Positions 13,325 to 25,058 of a stretch of 64,000 nt of DNA are shown piece after piece (the stretch's first letter is position 1; every line of letters starts with the position of its first letter). Source of the DNA: Mangifera indica (Eukaryota; Streptophyta; Magnoliopsida; Sapindales; Anacardiaceae); the NCBI RefSeq assembly GCF_011075055.1, contig NC_058155.1, positions 5,599,537 through 5,663,536 on the forward strand, in the 5' to 3' direction. The position numbers and the translations under genes are program-made. The notes below the pieces were generated by a model. That model worked only from the letters and a program-made list of their open reading frames with translations. It did not search any database and was not told the DNA's origin.

Positions 13325-14345
13325 CAAGGCTCATAAATTCTAGGTGGAGACTCATGCAAAAAACTCATTTAATATTATCCATCCAATTTTAGGAACTTCA
13401 GGTTCAATTATTGTCATATTTAAAAAACTTCTGGTTTTGTAAATAATATATATGAGTTAATCTTTGAAACTTCAGGTTCAACTATTATCTCATATTTACA
13501 AAATAGCTGATTTTGTAGGAGAAATATTGAGATTAATTTTGGAAGCTTCAGGTCTATATATTATCCCATATCTACAAAACTTCTGGTTTTGTAATTAGTA
13601 TTCAGAATATTATAATAGTATTCTGATTATATTTTGGACTTCAAGTCCATATTTTTTACACTTTATGCAAACTTTAGGTTGTAAAGGTGATATCATTATT
13701 CTAAAATAAAGAATTTAAAGAAACTTGGGACTGCCAGCCCATATATATGTATTCTCATGTTTTACAAACTTCAAGTTGTAAATTGTAAAACTTGGGACTT
13801 TAAGCCTATATATATATATATATTCTCACGATTTTACAAACTTCAGGTTGTAAATTGGATATAATTATCATAATAAAAATAAAGATTCAGATAAATAAAT
13901 ATTTAAATAACTAAAGATGCAAATAAATAAATATTCAAATAAATTGAATACAATAAAAATAAATATTCAAATAATATCAGGACTTCTGGTCCAGATTCTT
14001 GGTTTTGTAAACTTCAGGTTACAAATGATATTTATGACTTCAGGTCTAAATTTATGATTTCGTAAACTTAGGGTTATGAATGATATTCAAGACTGCAGGT
14101 CCAGATTCATAATTTTGTAAATTTCTAGTTACAAATAATGTTCAGAACTTCGGGTCTAGATTTATGATGTTTCAGACTTCAGGTCTAGATTCATAATTTT
14201 GTAAACTTCAGGTTACAAATAATATTTAAGATTTCAGATCCAGATTTATGATATTCTAGACTTCAGGTCTAGATTCAAGTGTTTCAGGACTTTAGGTCCA
14301 GATTTATAATTTTATAAACTTTGAGTTACAAATAAGATATAATTA
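13325..14345 (-). repeat. degenerate tandem array in the Copia-1 5' leader
   Basis: About 1 kb between the 5' LTR and gag is built from diverged units containing ACTTCAGGT(C/T) (ACCTGAAGT on the element's own strand). They alternate with phrases such as AGATTCATAATTTTGTAAA and TTACAAATNATATT. More than a dozen copies of the core are visible, spaced irregularly by about 25-75 bp. It is noncoding in the element's direction, and lies where the untranslated leader should be. Confidence 0.7.
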
Positions 14346-14478
14346 TACAGAAAAATTAAACAGAAATTAAAAAATAACTAAGATATCTCAATTGAGATAT
14401 CCGTATTTATAATATATAAACAATATAATGATATAATAAAAAGATTATAATATATATGTGCTGATGGTATTGATAACA

Positions 14479-14784
14479 TGTTATAAATAGAAAGAAATGA
14501 ATTAATTTCCCCCCAAGTTATTAATTTCTCCCAAGTTACGGAGAACAAGAAGGAAGAAAACAAAAGGCAAGTAGGAAGAAACAAGGAGGCTTTAGGTTGA
14601 AGAAAATGTACACACAACATGAAGAGAGGGGGGGTATTATAGGAGTTTGCCGCCCCTCCAATCAACAAAAATGGCTATGTTTACGGCCAATTTTCCAAGC
14701 TAATTTTTCAAAGCATTTAATGCCTTCCCATTCTATTTTTCAACTTTTACCGCATGCGGTGGAAAATCCACCACATGTGCAACA
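14479..14784 (-). repeat. Copia-1 5' LTR
   Basis: This 306-bp LTR has TG...CA ends, is paired with 8330-8638, and is followed by the CTTTA duplication at 14785-14789. TTATAAATAG occurs close to its left border. Confidence 0.92.
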
Positions 14785-14789
14785 CTTTA

Positions 14790-16378
14790 ATTAATATTCC
14801 GATTTTTAAAGAAGTTCCTCCATGAAAATTTTTCGTTGACAGCCAGCATATTGTATGGAATTCGCTGGCAGTCGCAGTGGAGCGCGTCAATCGTAAACGT
14901 GCTTTTATAAATTGCTCGTGCCATCCACGTACCTTAAAGCAGTTGGTCCCAAGTGACCAACTTTTTATTCTCTCTTTAGATAAATCGTGATGTCCCTAAA
15001 CTTTAGTTTAAGGACACAAACATCCTCTTAAAATTGTAATGTTGTAAATCTTCAAAAAGTTCCTCAATTTTTTTAATCCTAATTAAATGTTAAAATACTA
15101 TATTACTTATCATATGAGCATACCATCTAAATATTATGTTAATGAAAAAAATATATTAAAAAATTAATTAAAATAGTCAAAATTTTAGCCATTTATTAAA
15201 TTTAAGTTAGACCTTTTTATTAGTAATGAACTAACTACATCAAATATAACAGACTTTAAGTCTAATAATCGATCTCATAATTATTAAATTAAATAAATTA
15301 AAAGTTTAATTTTGATATATCGTCAGAAAAGATTTAAAAATGTACTAAGGATGACAATAGGGAGTGGCAGGGAAGGGATCTCAATCCCTGCAACAAAGAT
15401 TTTCTGTCCTCTCTTTGTGAAAAAAAATCTCTTCTCTGTACTCACGAAAAAAAATCTCTTCTCCATACTCTCTAAACACAACAGAAATATATTAAATAAC
15501 GAAATTTAGTAAAATTAAAACCAATCCACAATTTTAAAAATTACAAATATCATATATTAATCACTTTAATATGTACAACAAAACCTAAATAAATTTAAAA
15601 AATATAAATAATCTAAAACTATAAAGATATGTTAGTATTTTAAGTAAATATATTAATATAAATGAATGAGGATAAAGATAGAGACAAAGGTGAGGTGGGA
15701 TAGAGAGGGGACATATGTATTATCGTTCTTAATTGTAGAGATTTTTTTTTGTCTCATTCTCTATTTTTATCAAAAAATCTCCTTTTTTTTGGGGTCAGAG
15801 ACAATTGAAACTCTTAAATTTAGGTTAAAATTGTCATCTTTAATCTGTACTCTTTTATACATAAAATTTTCTTTTTTAGTATTTAAATTAGCCCTTGAAG
15901 AATGCCAAAATCATACTTAGTCACACCTAAAATGGCCTTCCATTACATTTTATTTAAAGCCTCTTTCTTTTATTTTGGCTATTATTGATTCGGAAAATTT
16001 ACATAACATTTTTTTAATTCTAAGTTTACCCCAACTTTAATCATATTTTATACACGATTCTCGTCTTTTCATAGTTCTTCTATAGTTTTTCCTTTTTAAT
16101 CAAGCTTTAACTTAGAAATCTTTGTGATAGATTTCAAACTGTAAGGACTTTTTTGTATGACTCAAATATTAGGGATCTAAAGAGAATTAACCCTTCCTCT
16201 TTCACCTTACCATCGTCATCCATCTCGCCTTCGAAAGCTTGGCCGCTCCTTAACCACACACACCACACCTCTTCTCCACAATCTTTCCCTTCCATTTCAG
16301 GAAATCAAAAACACTAAAAGCAACAAAACGGAAGCAAAAGCATGAACACAACTTACAGATAAAGCTAAAAAACAAAAA
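14790..16378. other. intergenic DNA with a possible hAT MITE; upstream of OHP2
   Basis: About 15344-15733 may be a degenerate hAT MITE. The left end TAAGGATGACAATAGGGAG is partly mirrored at the right by TATTATCGTTCTTA, but no exact flanking duplication is seen. The last 200 bp before 16379 are pyrimidine/CA-rich, as in a plant 5' UTR and proximal promoter. Nothing else is recognisable. Confidence 0.35.
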
Positions 16379-18185
16379 ATGTCAGTAGCTTCTTCAATCC
16401 CATGTTTCAAAATCCAAACTCCATCAACTTGTTCCTCTTCTTTTCTTTCTTCTTCATCTTCAAGCTCATCACTTTCACTATCAAGTTCCTCTTTTTATAG
16501 ATTTTCAAGAACAAAACAGCAGCTTGGTGGTGTGGCATATTCTGTCACCTGTTCTCAGGCTGAAGGGCCAATAAGGAGACCTGTGGCGCCTCCTATGAGA
16601 GAGCCTTCACCGCCCTCTACACTCAAACAGCCTGTTCCTCCAACCCCGCCGCCGCCTACTCCACCTCCGTCGTCGTCTTCCCCGGTGGTTCAGCCGACAA
16701 AGCAGGCTGCGGTGGCAATTGGGGAGGATAAGACTGTGATTACCTTGGAGTTTCAGAGGCAGAAAGCTAAGGAGCTTCAGGAGTATTTTAAGCAGAAGAA
16801 GCTTGAGGAAGCTAATGTAGGACCATTCTTTGGGTTCTTGGGAAAGAATGAGATCGCCAATGGCAGGTAATTATTTATTTATTTATTTCTTGATCGGGAT
16901 TTGGGAAGTTCAAATGGGTATTTGCCTTTGTGTGGATTATTGCATTTTTGTGTTAAAATTGAATTGATGAATTGGATGAAATGGATACTAATTTATGAGA
17001 GGTACGAAGAGATCTTGATATGGAAATCTGTAAAGTGCAAAAGAGCAAAGAACAAAAAAGCTATAGGCAGATGGATTTTGTAGAATTTAATAGAAATTTT
17101 GTGTATTTTGATTCAATATAAAGTTCGATTAAGGAGTGAAATTTCTCATTTTTAAGATATCTGCACCCTAATATGCCTTGGAAAAGGCAACCATTTTGCA
17201 CATATTTTTCACTTTCATTAAAAGTAGTAGTCGATTGTAATCATGTTCAGACTGGTTTGCTACAAAATTGAGTGTGACGTCTTGTAATTATAGGAGTACC
17301 AGAGTTTCATGTTCAGTTTTTTGATACCATGAAAATGATTTATCGAGCCTTACTTATCTAATGCTATTGTACTTTTAAAGACCAGGTCAGCTACCATGAG
17401 CTATAGTCTTTAGTAATAATGAGGTATTTTGGCCTCTACCGGTAGCTTGAGTGATATAGGTGGGGGTGACCAAGTATGAAAGTATGAGTTCAAATCTCTT
17501 CGATGATATATCAAAATCAAACTTTTGACTCATAAAAGGTTCCTCTTTACCAATAAATAAAAATAATGAAGCATCCTGATTCATTGCCATCTCTTTGTGC
17601 ACCAGAATAGGCTTTTCCTTTTTCAACCTGTTTATTGTACACAGTGGTTCTACATAATAGACCTGTGCTCTAACTTTAGCTCATGTATAATACCTGCAGA
17701 TTGCTATCGATCTAACCTGAATAAACGGTATCAACATCCTTTTGTAAGGGGTGTAGAATGTCTGGAATTCTGTTTGCCTTAAGTAGAATCTCTTTTTTCT
17801 TATTTTAAACAATCAATTCAAAGCAAAATAAAACATCAAATTATTGAGGACTGTGGAGTTTCCAAACTCAGGACCTGCCTCTACCCATGCATCGATATAA
17901 CTTGGAAGTCCAAACATTTACATATTACTTGACAAATGTTCGATCATGTTGGTTTGCCTTTAGATTTATGTGAAAGAATTGTAATTTTAGTAACATTCTG
18001 TTGTTTGGAACTCAAAAATTTGGGTTCTTATTTAGTGCCTTCTCTGATCTTTATTTGTGTTGGTTGGCAGGTGGGCAATGTTTGGTTTTGCAGTTGGAAT
18101 GCTAACGGAGTATGCAACAGGTTCGGACTTTGTTGATCAAGTGAAGATCCTTCTGTCGAATTTCGGGATAGTAGATCTGGAATGA
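16379..18185 (+). CDS. OHP2: one-helix protein 2, chloroplast LHC-like photosystem II assembly factor
   Basis: Two exons, 16379-16866 and 18071-18185 (GGCAG|GTAATT ... TTGGCAG|GTGGGC), encode 200 residues. Residues 1 to about 55 are Ser-rich and serve as a chloroplast transit peptide. A Pro-rich linker follows (PVPPTPPPPTPPP), then an amphipathic segment (FQRQKAKELQEYFKQKK). The last part is a single LHC-type transmembrane helix with the chlorophyll-binding signature EIANGRWAMFGFAVGM, ending in SNFGIVDLE. Length, exon structure and C-terminus match the OHP2 (LIL6) family. Known role of the family: OHP2 pairs with OHP1 and HCF244 in thylakoids to bind pigment and support D1 synthesis and PSII reaction-centre assembly. 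The splice falls inside the Arg of GRWAM. Confidence 0.95.
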
Positions 18186-19220
18186 GTTATCCGCTTGACC
18201 CTGAAACTTGTATACTTCTTAACTTCTGTAATTGTTGTAGCTATATTCAATGTTTTATCTGCAACTTCTTCTGTTACAGTTTCATTTTCACTTGGTTGAT
18301 CAATTGATTGTCAAAATATGTATTTTCACACCTCGCTTGATTCACAAGTACAGAAGTTTTCCCTTTTGGTTAGATATTTTAGCCAGGAGTGAACGCTGTT
18401 CTTGTTTTCTTTTAACAAACTCTTGAACCCTTAGAAACATGTTCAGAGGATACGCATTGCGTCCATTTGAAGCAGAAAACTATATCGCCTTAAAAACAGG
18501 ACAGATAGAAAAAAAAGAAAAATTCTCATGTTGATATGCGGAGGGATGATTTTTTTTTTTTTTTTCTGTTTGCACTGACAGATACAAAGGCAGCTTCTTT
18601 ATATAAAATGGTAAGTGAAATAAACAATCTCTTACAGGTGCACAAGATCAACCTATGTTTCAAATGAGCGAGTCTTTGCCGATTCTTCTGAAAATCAATT
18701 TTTTGATGTCACAAACAATTGAGGTGCAGTTTACAATGTTATCCTATATCATAAGCCAATTGCTGTAATAACAATCTTGCTTCTGAAAACATTTTTACCA
18801 AAGTACATTCTTGAAGTAGAATCTCAATCCAATTCAATGAACCCTTTAAAGGTTTTCTTCTTAATGCAAAGATAAGTTCTGGATAAGCATAAAAATGGGA
18901 AACAACAGCAGAAGACTAAAAATTCTGGCACAGTAAATTGATAATTAGTGACTGTCACTCATAAAGACATACAAAGCATGGTCGTGATCATCAATTGAAG
19001 GACAGTATTTCTTTCTCTTTTCACCGAATTTCTGAAATTCGACAGCTTACAGCCTGAGAGCAAAGCACTGACTATATTTCTAATGAAGAGCAATGGTGAT
19101 AAAACAGATGAATTTGTCATTTAAACATTCATTTGATCATAGCATATACAAGAGCAAGAAGAAACATCAAAGTTACAAGACGCGATACCCTTCGGAGAAA
19201 CAGCAACCTTGCCTCTGATC
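18186..19220. other. OHP2 3' UTR and intergenic DNA
   Basis: The OHP2 3' UTR lies in the first few hundred bases. The rest is AT-rich with a long T-run near 18550-18564. It could be the 3' UTR of the minus-strand fragment at 19221, but no other coding signal is seen. Confidence 0.3.
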
Positions 19221-19363
19221 CTAGCTCGCGAGGCTCAATCCGTGGTGAATTGCCGATGCTACATTGTCAGTGCTATCTCCAATACTTGGTGGTGAATCTT
19301 CATCCTGTGGTGAATTGCCTTCCCATGCCTGATAGTGACACATTTTCACTTGTTGAAACTTAA
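19221..19363 (-). pseudogene. orphan terminal-exon-like fragment
   Basis: On the minus strand, an acceptor TTGTTGCAG is followed from 19363 by an open frame of about 47 codons containing KFQQVKMCHYQAWEGN, then an acidic stretch (SPQDEDSPPSIGD), ending at a stop at 19221-19223. The composition is unlike its surroundings and looks like a last exon. No upstream exons could be found before the Copia relic at 20143, so the gene may have been truncated by that insertion. The family was not recognised. Confidence 0.25.
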
Positions 19364-20142
19364 CTGCAACAACAGATAAGCTTTGATAAAGCAGTAATCA
19401 TTTCAGTATTTTCATATTTAGCCTAACCTCAACCTTTGTTAAAGTTTCAACTTATCATTTTTCAGTCAACTAATGCCAAAAGATACAGGAATCCTCACAT
19501 GATTATGTTATAAAGATAGACAAGAAGTAATGCTGTCCTCATGTTTTGATTATTACCCAACAATGCTTATTTCACATTATAGCTTTGTTATGTCAGAAAC
19601 TATTCATAATGCACAGGCCAAACATTCTATTTTGACAAGAAATCTATTTCCAATAATGCCATAAACGGGCTTGGCAAAAGCATTGTACATTGCACACAGA
19701 GAGAAAGTATGTGAGCAACTACACATACAAATTAAGTATCTATATGTATCAACCACATTTTGTATCAATAAAATTATATATACATACTTTTGAGTATCTA
19801 TACGAAGATAAAAATTTGAAAAATCATCAATTTACAAGAATATCTGCTTAAAACTTGAAAAATCATCAATCATACAATTTGGTTTGCAATTACTGCCTTT
19901 TTCTTATGTCTCATTGCTGCTTTCCTTTCCTTCCCATATTGAATCATATTCTTAATAACCAAACCTTATACAAAACAGCACAATACTCAACCTAGCCAAG
20001 CCGAAAAACATTTTTAGCCCTTGATTCAAATTCATCCTCTTCTCTCAAAAGAGTTAACAAAAAAAAAAAGAAAAAAAAAAACACTTTGTTATCAAGGGAT
20101 CAAGAAAAATCTTGTCGTTGCCTGTAATTATAGCTTCCACTA

Positions 20143-20275
20143 TCCCATTCACTTCATGATATACACACATCCTATTCAAAAATAAAGAGAGTTGAAAAAT
20201 TTTTTCCCTCTTTAATATATTATACTTTGATCCTTATAAATTCAATCCTCTTTTAGTTATTCTATTTCAAACACA
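20143..20275 (+). repeat. Copia-2 5' LTR fragment
   Basis: This is about 130 bp alignable to the end of the 22580-22988 LTR, including AATATATTATACTTTGATCC against AATATACTATGTTTTGATCC. Similarity stops abruptly at about 20143, so the first 270 bp of the LTR are missing. Confidence 0.65.
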
Positions 20276-20284
20276 AGAAGTTAT

Positions 20285-20560
20285 CAGATGCAAAATACAG
20301 GTATTTACATTTTGCTTTTATCATAATTATTTTCTCTTTTGCAAATTCAAACTATGGATATTCACATTTCTATTTTTATCATAATTGTTTTCTTTTTCCA
20401 GAAGCAAATTATGGGTATTTATATTTATGTTCCTTTTGCAACTGTATCTCATTTGCAAATACAAATTGTGGGTATTTATATTTATGATTTTTAAAATTGT
20501 TATTATAATCATACCATTTTGCAAACGCAAATTGTGAATATTTATGTGTACATTGCTATA
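20285..20560 (+). repeat. tandem array in the Copia-2 5' leader
   Basis: About five diverged copies of a unit carrying GCAAATTNTGGGTATTTATAT are separated by TTTATCATAATTNTTTTC-like spacers. The array lies between the primer-binding site and gag, the same position as the unrelated array in Copia-1. It happens to leave an open frame on the opposite strand (20327-20611) with a repeating NINTHNL motif, which I read as a by-product. Confidence 0.65.
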
Positions 20561-20689
20561 AGATTTGATGAAAGCAATTATACTGAATGGGCTCTTGACA
20601 CACTTCTTCACTTAGAATCCGTAAGCGTTGGAGTAATGATTAAAACAAAAGGAAATGGAGTGTCATAGCAGCACAAATCCAAACTCGCT

Positions 20690-22330
20690 ATTTTTCTTCA
20701 ACATCAAATCCCTGAAGGATTGTGAACTGAATATGTGAATATCCATTAAATTTATGAAAAAATTTGAAAGATATATTTGAATATTAAAAATTAATAATAC
20801 TCTTAATAACTTAATATGAATGAATACACCTATACTTACAAGATTATAAATCTGTAAATGAGTACAATTATGCTTTGTTTAGAATTGTTTCTCGAATGAG
20901 GTTATGCAGAGAGAAATATATAAAGAAAATATGTTAGAAGAAAAATATTATTCCGCTTCCATCCCTCAAATATGGTTTTGCAACAACAATATGAGGAGAA
21001 AAACTCCAAAAATATAAATTAATATCATATTTACTCGTTGTTGAATAAAATAATGAATTATTATTAAAAAACCAAACTTGTCCCACAAACTCGTCCCACT
21101 AACACTGCACAATTCCATGAAGTGAAAGTAACAACTAATAGTAGTTATCATAAGTGTGGACATTAAAATAATTTAGAAGAATGTAATACAATCGCTCAGT
21201 AAAAACTTGATAAAAAAAAGATTATGTGAATGACTCTATATGCCCATGCTTATGTCTTTATAAAATAGTCAGAATCAAGTTTGTCAATATAACAATATAT
21301 GTTGATGACATACATTTAATTGCAATTCTTGAAGAGTTCATAAAAACTATTAAACTTGCAAAAAAGATTTGGGATGAAAGATTTAAGGAAAACAAAATAT
21401 TGCCTCAACTTATATATCAAACACAATTCAAATGAATACTTATCTACCAATTAGCCTATATTAACAAAATACTAAAACGTATAATATGGATAAGATTTAT
21501 CCTTTGCGCCTCCCAATAGTTATTTGGTCTCTTGATTTTAATAAGGATTATTTTCATCCTAAAGAAGAAAAAATATTCAATAAAAAAGTTTCTTATCTTA
21601 GTGCTATTTGTGTCTTATTATATTTGATACAATGCTTGGACAAAATTTATCTTTCTTAGTGAATTTATTGACTCAATTTAACCATGCACCAATCTGTCAA
21701 CACTACAATAGATTCAAATATATATTTCATAACTTATGTGGAATTAGAGATTTTTGGGATATTTATTTTGTTTAATCCCCTCAAAATCCTTGTTTGGTTA
21801 AATATACAGGTATTGATTATCTTTCTAACTCTCATAAAACCCATTCACAGATAAAAACTGCTTTCACTTATAATGACATAACTATGTTATGACACTACAC
21901 TAAACAAATATTAGTTGTAATATCTTTGAATCATTTAAAGATTCTAGCCCTTTATGAAGTTAGTGAAGAATACATATGGTTATAATTTGTCATCCATCAC
22001 ATTTGGAATACATGTAGTCTTTCTTATACAATATACACTCCTTCCTCATTATATAAAGACAATTTAACTTGTATTGTCAAATTAGAGAAAGATATATTAA
22101 ATAAGACAAAACTAAATATATTTCACCAAAATTCTTTTGCATCACGAGCTTTAGTAGAATTGAGAGATTGATGTCAACTCTAATGACAAACTTGCAGACT
22201 AATTCATCAAGACGTTAATGACATCAATTTTTGAAAAGTTAATATATAATATTGACATATGACGACTTAATAAGCAACTAAATTAATTTATATCATTCAA
22301 CTACAAAAAAGGAGAACATTCATTAAGGGG
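20690..22330 (+). pseudogene. Copia-2 gag-pol remnant
   Basis: A gag fragment at about 20690-20790 contains QIPEGL. RT is at 21226-21435 (ITIYVDDIHLIAI) and continues in other frames to about 21660 (DYFHPKEEKIF, KKVSYLSAICVLLYL). RNase H is at about 21880-22150 (EEYIWL, VIHHIWNTCSL, KTKLNIFHQNSF). There are many stops and shifts. Motif spelling is close to Copia-1, so the two belong to related lineages. Confidence 0.8.
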
Positions 22331-22579
22331 AACAAATTCTTGAAATAAATAACATATTGGACAAAATGTACACTATACTTTTTTTTCCTTGGCTAGGTTT
22401 TATTTTTATCCCACTAGATTTTCCTAGTAAAGTTTTTAATAAGACGTTTTAAATACATCCAACCCTACTTTATAGGACATCGAACAATTACTTTTCTATG
22501 TTTTTGTTTTTTATCCTACTAAGCTTTTCCTTAACAAGATTAATATAATTATCTATAAGTAGTATAATCTAAAAGGGAG

Positions 22580-22988
22580 TGTTGTAAATGATGACTTTCC
22601 ACCAAGTGAACAAAGCTATTATTATATTCACTAAAAATGAGAGATGATTCATTTATAGATGAGTTTTAATCCAAAAGGCGAATTAGATACTGAATGGATG
22701 ATGTGCCAATGGAAGTGGTTGATTGTTGTAAGGAGGCCACTTAGATCCCAAAAGTAGTGAAGTGAACCACCATTGTGTACATGAATCAAGGGGAGGGGAG
22801 TGGATAGTGAGAAGAGAGAATTCTATAAATAGCCTTGACTTATTCACTTGATGATATATTTACACATACTTTTGATCGAAAAATTAAAAAAAAAAAAGAG
22901 TTAGAAGAATATCTTTCTTTTTAATATACTATGTTTTGATCCTTTACACTTCAATCTATTTTTACTTTCTTTTATTACATACATAACA
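22580..22988 (+). repeat. Copia-2 3' LTR
   Basis: This LTR of about 409 bp begins TGTTGTAAATGATGAC directly after the polypurine tract and ends near CATAACA. CTATAAATAG near 22823 is a likely TATA box of the LTR promoter. Confidence 0.75.
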
Positions 22989-23127
22989 ACAAAATCAACA
23001 ATTTTCTTAAATTATAGTGTAATCACTATCTATAAGCATTGTTTTAAAATTTTTAATAAATGATTACCTTTTTCTTTATAATCCAAAAATTTTATGTGCT
23101 CCTTGATAAAGATTTTAATAATTTTAG
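22989..23127. other. spacer
   Basis: AT-rich DNA between the Copia-2 LTR and the next inverted-repeat element. Nothing is recognised. Confidence 0.3.
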
Positions 23128-24396
23128 TGAGAGAAATTAAATTAAATACCCAAAAATTAAGTGCACAAAATAAATTTACCCAATTTTACCAACACTAAAC
23201 TAATATACGCAATTTCCTTGCAATGATGAAAATACCCTTTTAGTTAAATCAATTGAAACTTGGAAAACAAAACACACAAACCCGCCACACATTTTCACAC
23301 ACTTGTCTACCACGACTTCCATCGACAATTTTTGTAACTTTTTTAGCTACCAAAATGGTTGAAAAGTTTAGTAAATCAACCATTGTTATGTTTTTATACA
23401 TTTTAGTGTAAAAATTTAGGTGATTAGATGTGATTTTTGGGTGTTTTTACGCTTATTCAAATTTAAACATGGGATGAAATTGCTTGATTTGTTGGTGCTT
23501 TGAATGAATTTTTTGAGGAGTTTTATGTTAGAATAGATGTAAAGTTGATTGTTGATGAAATGAAATTTGAAAAATGATTTTTAAGACCTCAAATCTCACC
23601 TTATGAATTCGTGTGGTGAGATTTGTCGGAGAGGTATTGGACATATTTAAAAGTTTTTCCATCACATAAATTCGTGTGGTGGGGGGGAAAATGCAATTTT
23701 TTCGCCACATGGATTCGTGTGGTGGTGGTTGGGGGCGGATTGAAATTTTCTATTTTGGGGGCAAATTGAGAATTTTTATTTTAGGATTTCTTAATGTGTA
23801 GATTTCAAATTTTAGGCCTATTTTTCCAAATAATGCACACATCTTAAAAATTGACCTTGTTTTTATTATTTTGGATATTTTTCATTCAATTTGATGGACT
23901 TGTTCACTTGTAATTTTTAAATTTTTGGTATGTTCTTATGAATAAAGCATTTAAATTCCGAAATAAAGCAATCCAGACAACTTTCCAAACGTTTAATTTG
24001 GGGATATTTTGGTATTTTCAAATTCAGCGAGTAAACTGGAAAATTTTTATTTGAAGGCTTGTGTACATGCAGATTTCATTTTTAGGTTAAGATTTGTATA
24101 AATTTCTCGATATTACAAATCGATTTCCTTCGGATTGAACTCAAAAGCACAAACTTATTTTTTTTCCGATTAAACTCACAGTATTAGATTTTGAATGAAG
24201 TTGAAAATCTGAATGGTATGAAGAAGACATGAAGGGTTAGGGTTTATATAGAACGTATGAAGGGCATTTTTGGTATTTAAAAAATTGAGTACTTTCACTT
24301 AAGTAATTTGAATTATAGGTTTTTTCGTTTAAGTCTTTTAAAAATGAATATTTTTTGCTTTGGACACAAGACTTTTGGACATTTAATTTAATTTGT
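23128..24396. mobile_element. candidate long terminal-inverted-repeat element
   Basis: The left end AAATTAAATTAAATACCCAA is mirrored at the right by TTGGACATTTAATTTAATTT. Similarity continues inward (CAAAATAAATTTACCC against the reverse complement of the right arm) and AAAATACCC at the left is echoed by GGCATTTTTGGTATTT at the right. No clear target duplication was found, because the ends are simple AT sequence. It has no coding content. The centre contains three short hairpins (23596-23725). Confidence 0.35.
23596..23725. repeat. three copies of a short CACACGAATTCATGTGG-like hairpin
   Basis: Three imperfect palindromes share ATTCGTGTGGTG: 23596-23619, 23661-23682 and 23703-23725. Each has a CAC(A/C)TNNATTCGTGTGG arrangement able to fold on itself. 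Spacing is about 65 and 42 bp. Confidence 0.55.
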
Positions 24397-24523
24397 CTTT
24401 TAATAAGTGATTAAAAATTCTTACCCATCCTTATAATATATTATAAAGGGTCTAAATAGCCGGTATGAGATCAAATCACAAAGTCTAATTGTCCCTAACC
24501 CTTGTTGTTATTATCTTTTTAAT

Positions 24524-24570
<47 letters not shown>

Positions 24571-25037
24571 TAAAATATTTAATTTTAAATTAAAAATAAA
24601 ATGATATTCATATACAAATTATATACTTAATTACTTTTATTTGATCCAAATTATTAATGTTGCAAATTTAGTACTTTCTGATACATTGAAGGCCGTTTAC
24701 CAGGTGGGACTCGTTCGACCTCATCTGTTCCTAGATTCCCCTTCAAGTTCCTGTCAAGAACAGTTGAACCAAAAAAACCGAGATGGGGCGAAAATATTGT
24801 GATGATCACTCCTTTTCTCTGTTCTTTTTAGCGGACAACGCAAAGAACAAGACCCCCTAAATGTACTTTTGCACAAAAATACAAAAATGCCGGCCTTTGC
24901 CAATGGAAATGGCCGGCACTTCTTATCATTTTCTTCTCCCTTCTCTTTCCCTTCAGAAATTCCACCAAGTGTCTCTCTTTCCCTCTTCGTCTTTGCCCTT
25001 TGTTATGCAGTTCATCAAGAATAAATAACAACTGAAA
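24397..25037. other. intergenic DNA with (TA)n and the kinase-gene upstream region
   Basis: A pure TA microsatellite lies at about 24528-24567. From about 24690 the sequence becomes less AT-rich and includes CT-rich stretches (24920-25000), consistent with the promoter and 5' UTR of the kinase gene. No defined TATA box was chosen. Confidence 0.45.
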
Positions 25038-25058
25038 ATGGACTTGATAAAAAAGGTC

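Larger units (their letters stand above)
8325..14789 (-). mobile_element. Copia LTR retrotransposon (Copia-1), structurally complete, coding capacity lost
   Basis: The element occupies 8330-14784 on the minus strand, flanked by an exact 5-bp duplication CTTTA (8325-8329 and 14785-14789). Read on the minus strand, the LTRs start TGTTGCACATGTGG and end TTATAACA. Next to the 5' LTR (right) is TGTTATCAATAC, a degenerate match to the initiator-Met tRNA primer site TGGTATCAGAGC. Next to the 3' LTR (left) is AAGGGAGAG, a polypurine tract. The order gag, protease, integrase, RT, RNase H is that of Ty1/Copia. The zinc-knuckle and protease regions resemble the Ivana/Oryco type, judged from memory. Stops and frameshifts throughout make it nonautonomous. 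Confidence 0.93.
20143..22988 (+). mobile_element. deleted Copia LTR retrotransposon relic (Copia-2)
   Basis: The 3' LTR is 22580-22988, preceded by the polypurine tract AAAAGGGAG. A 5' LTR fragment (20143-20275) matches only its last part (TTCACTTNATGATATA ... TTTGATCCTT). Just after it, TTATCAG at 20281 is a worn primer-binding site. The interior has a gag piece, RT and RNase H but lacks protease and integrase. The left LTR is truncated, so no target duplication can be tested. Confidence 0.8.

Noticed and set aside
13325..14345. CRISPR-like repeat array
   Set aside because: Repeats are diverged, irregularly spaced and inside an LTR retrotransposon of a plant; spacers are not unique.
20327..20611. 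94-codon minus-strand frame with repeating NINTHNL
   Set aside because: It arises from the tandem array in the Copia-2 leader, opposite to the element's direction, and has no homologue I know.
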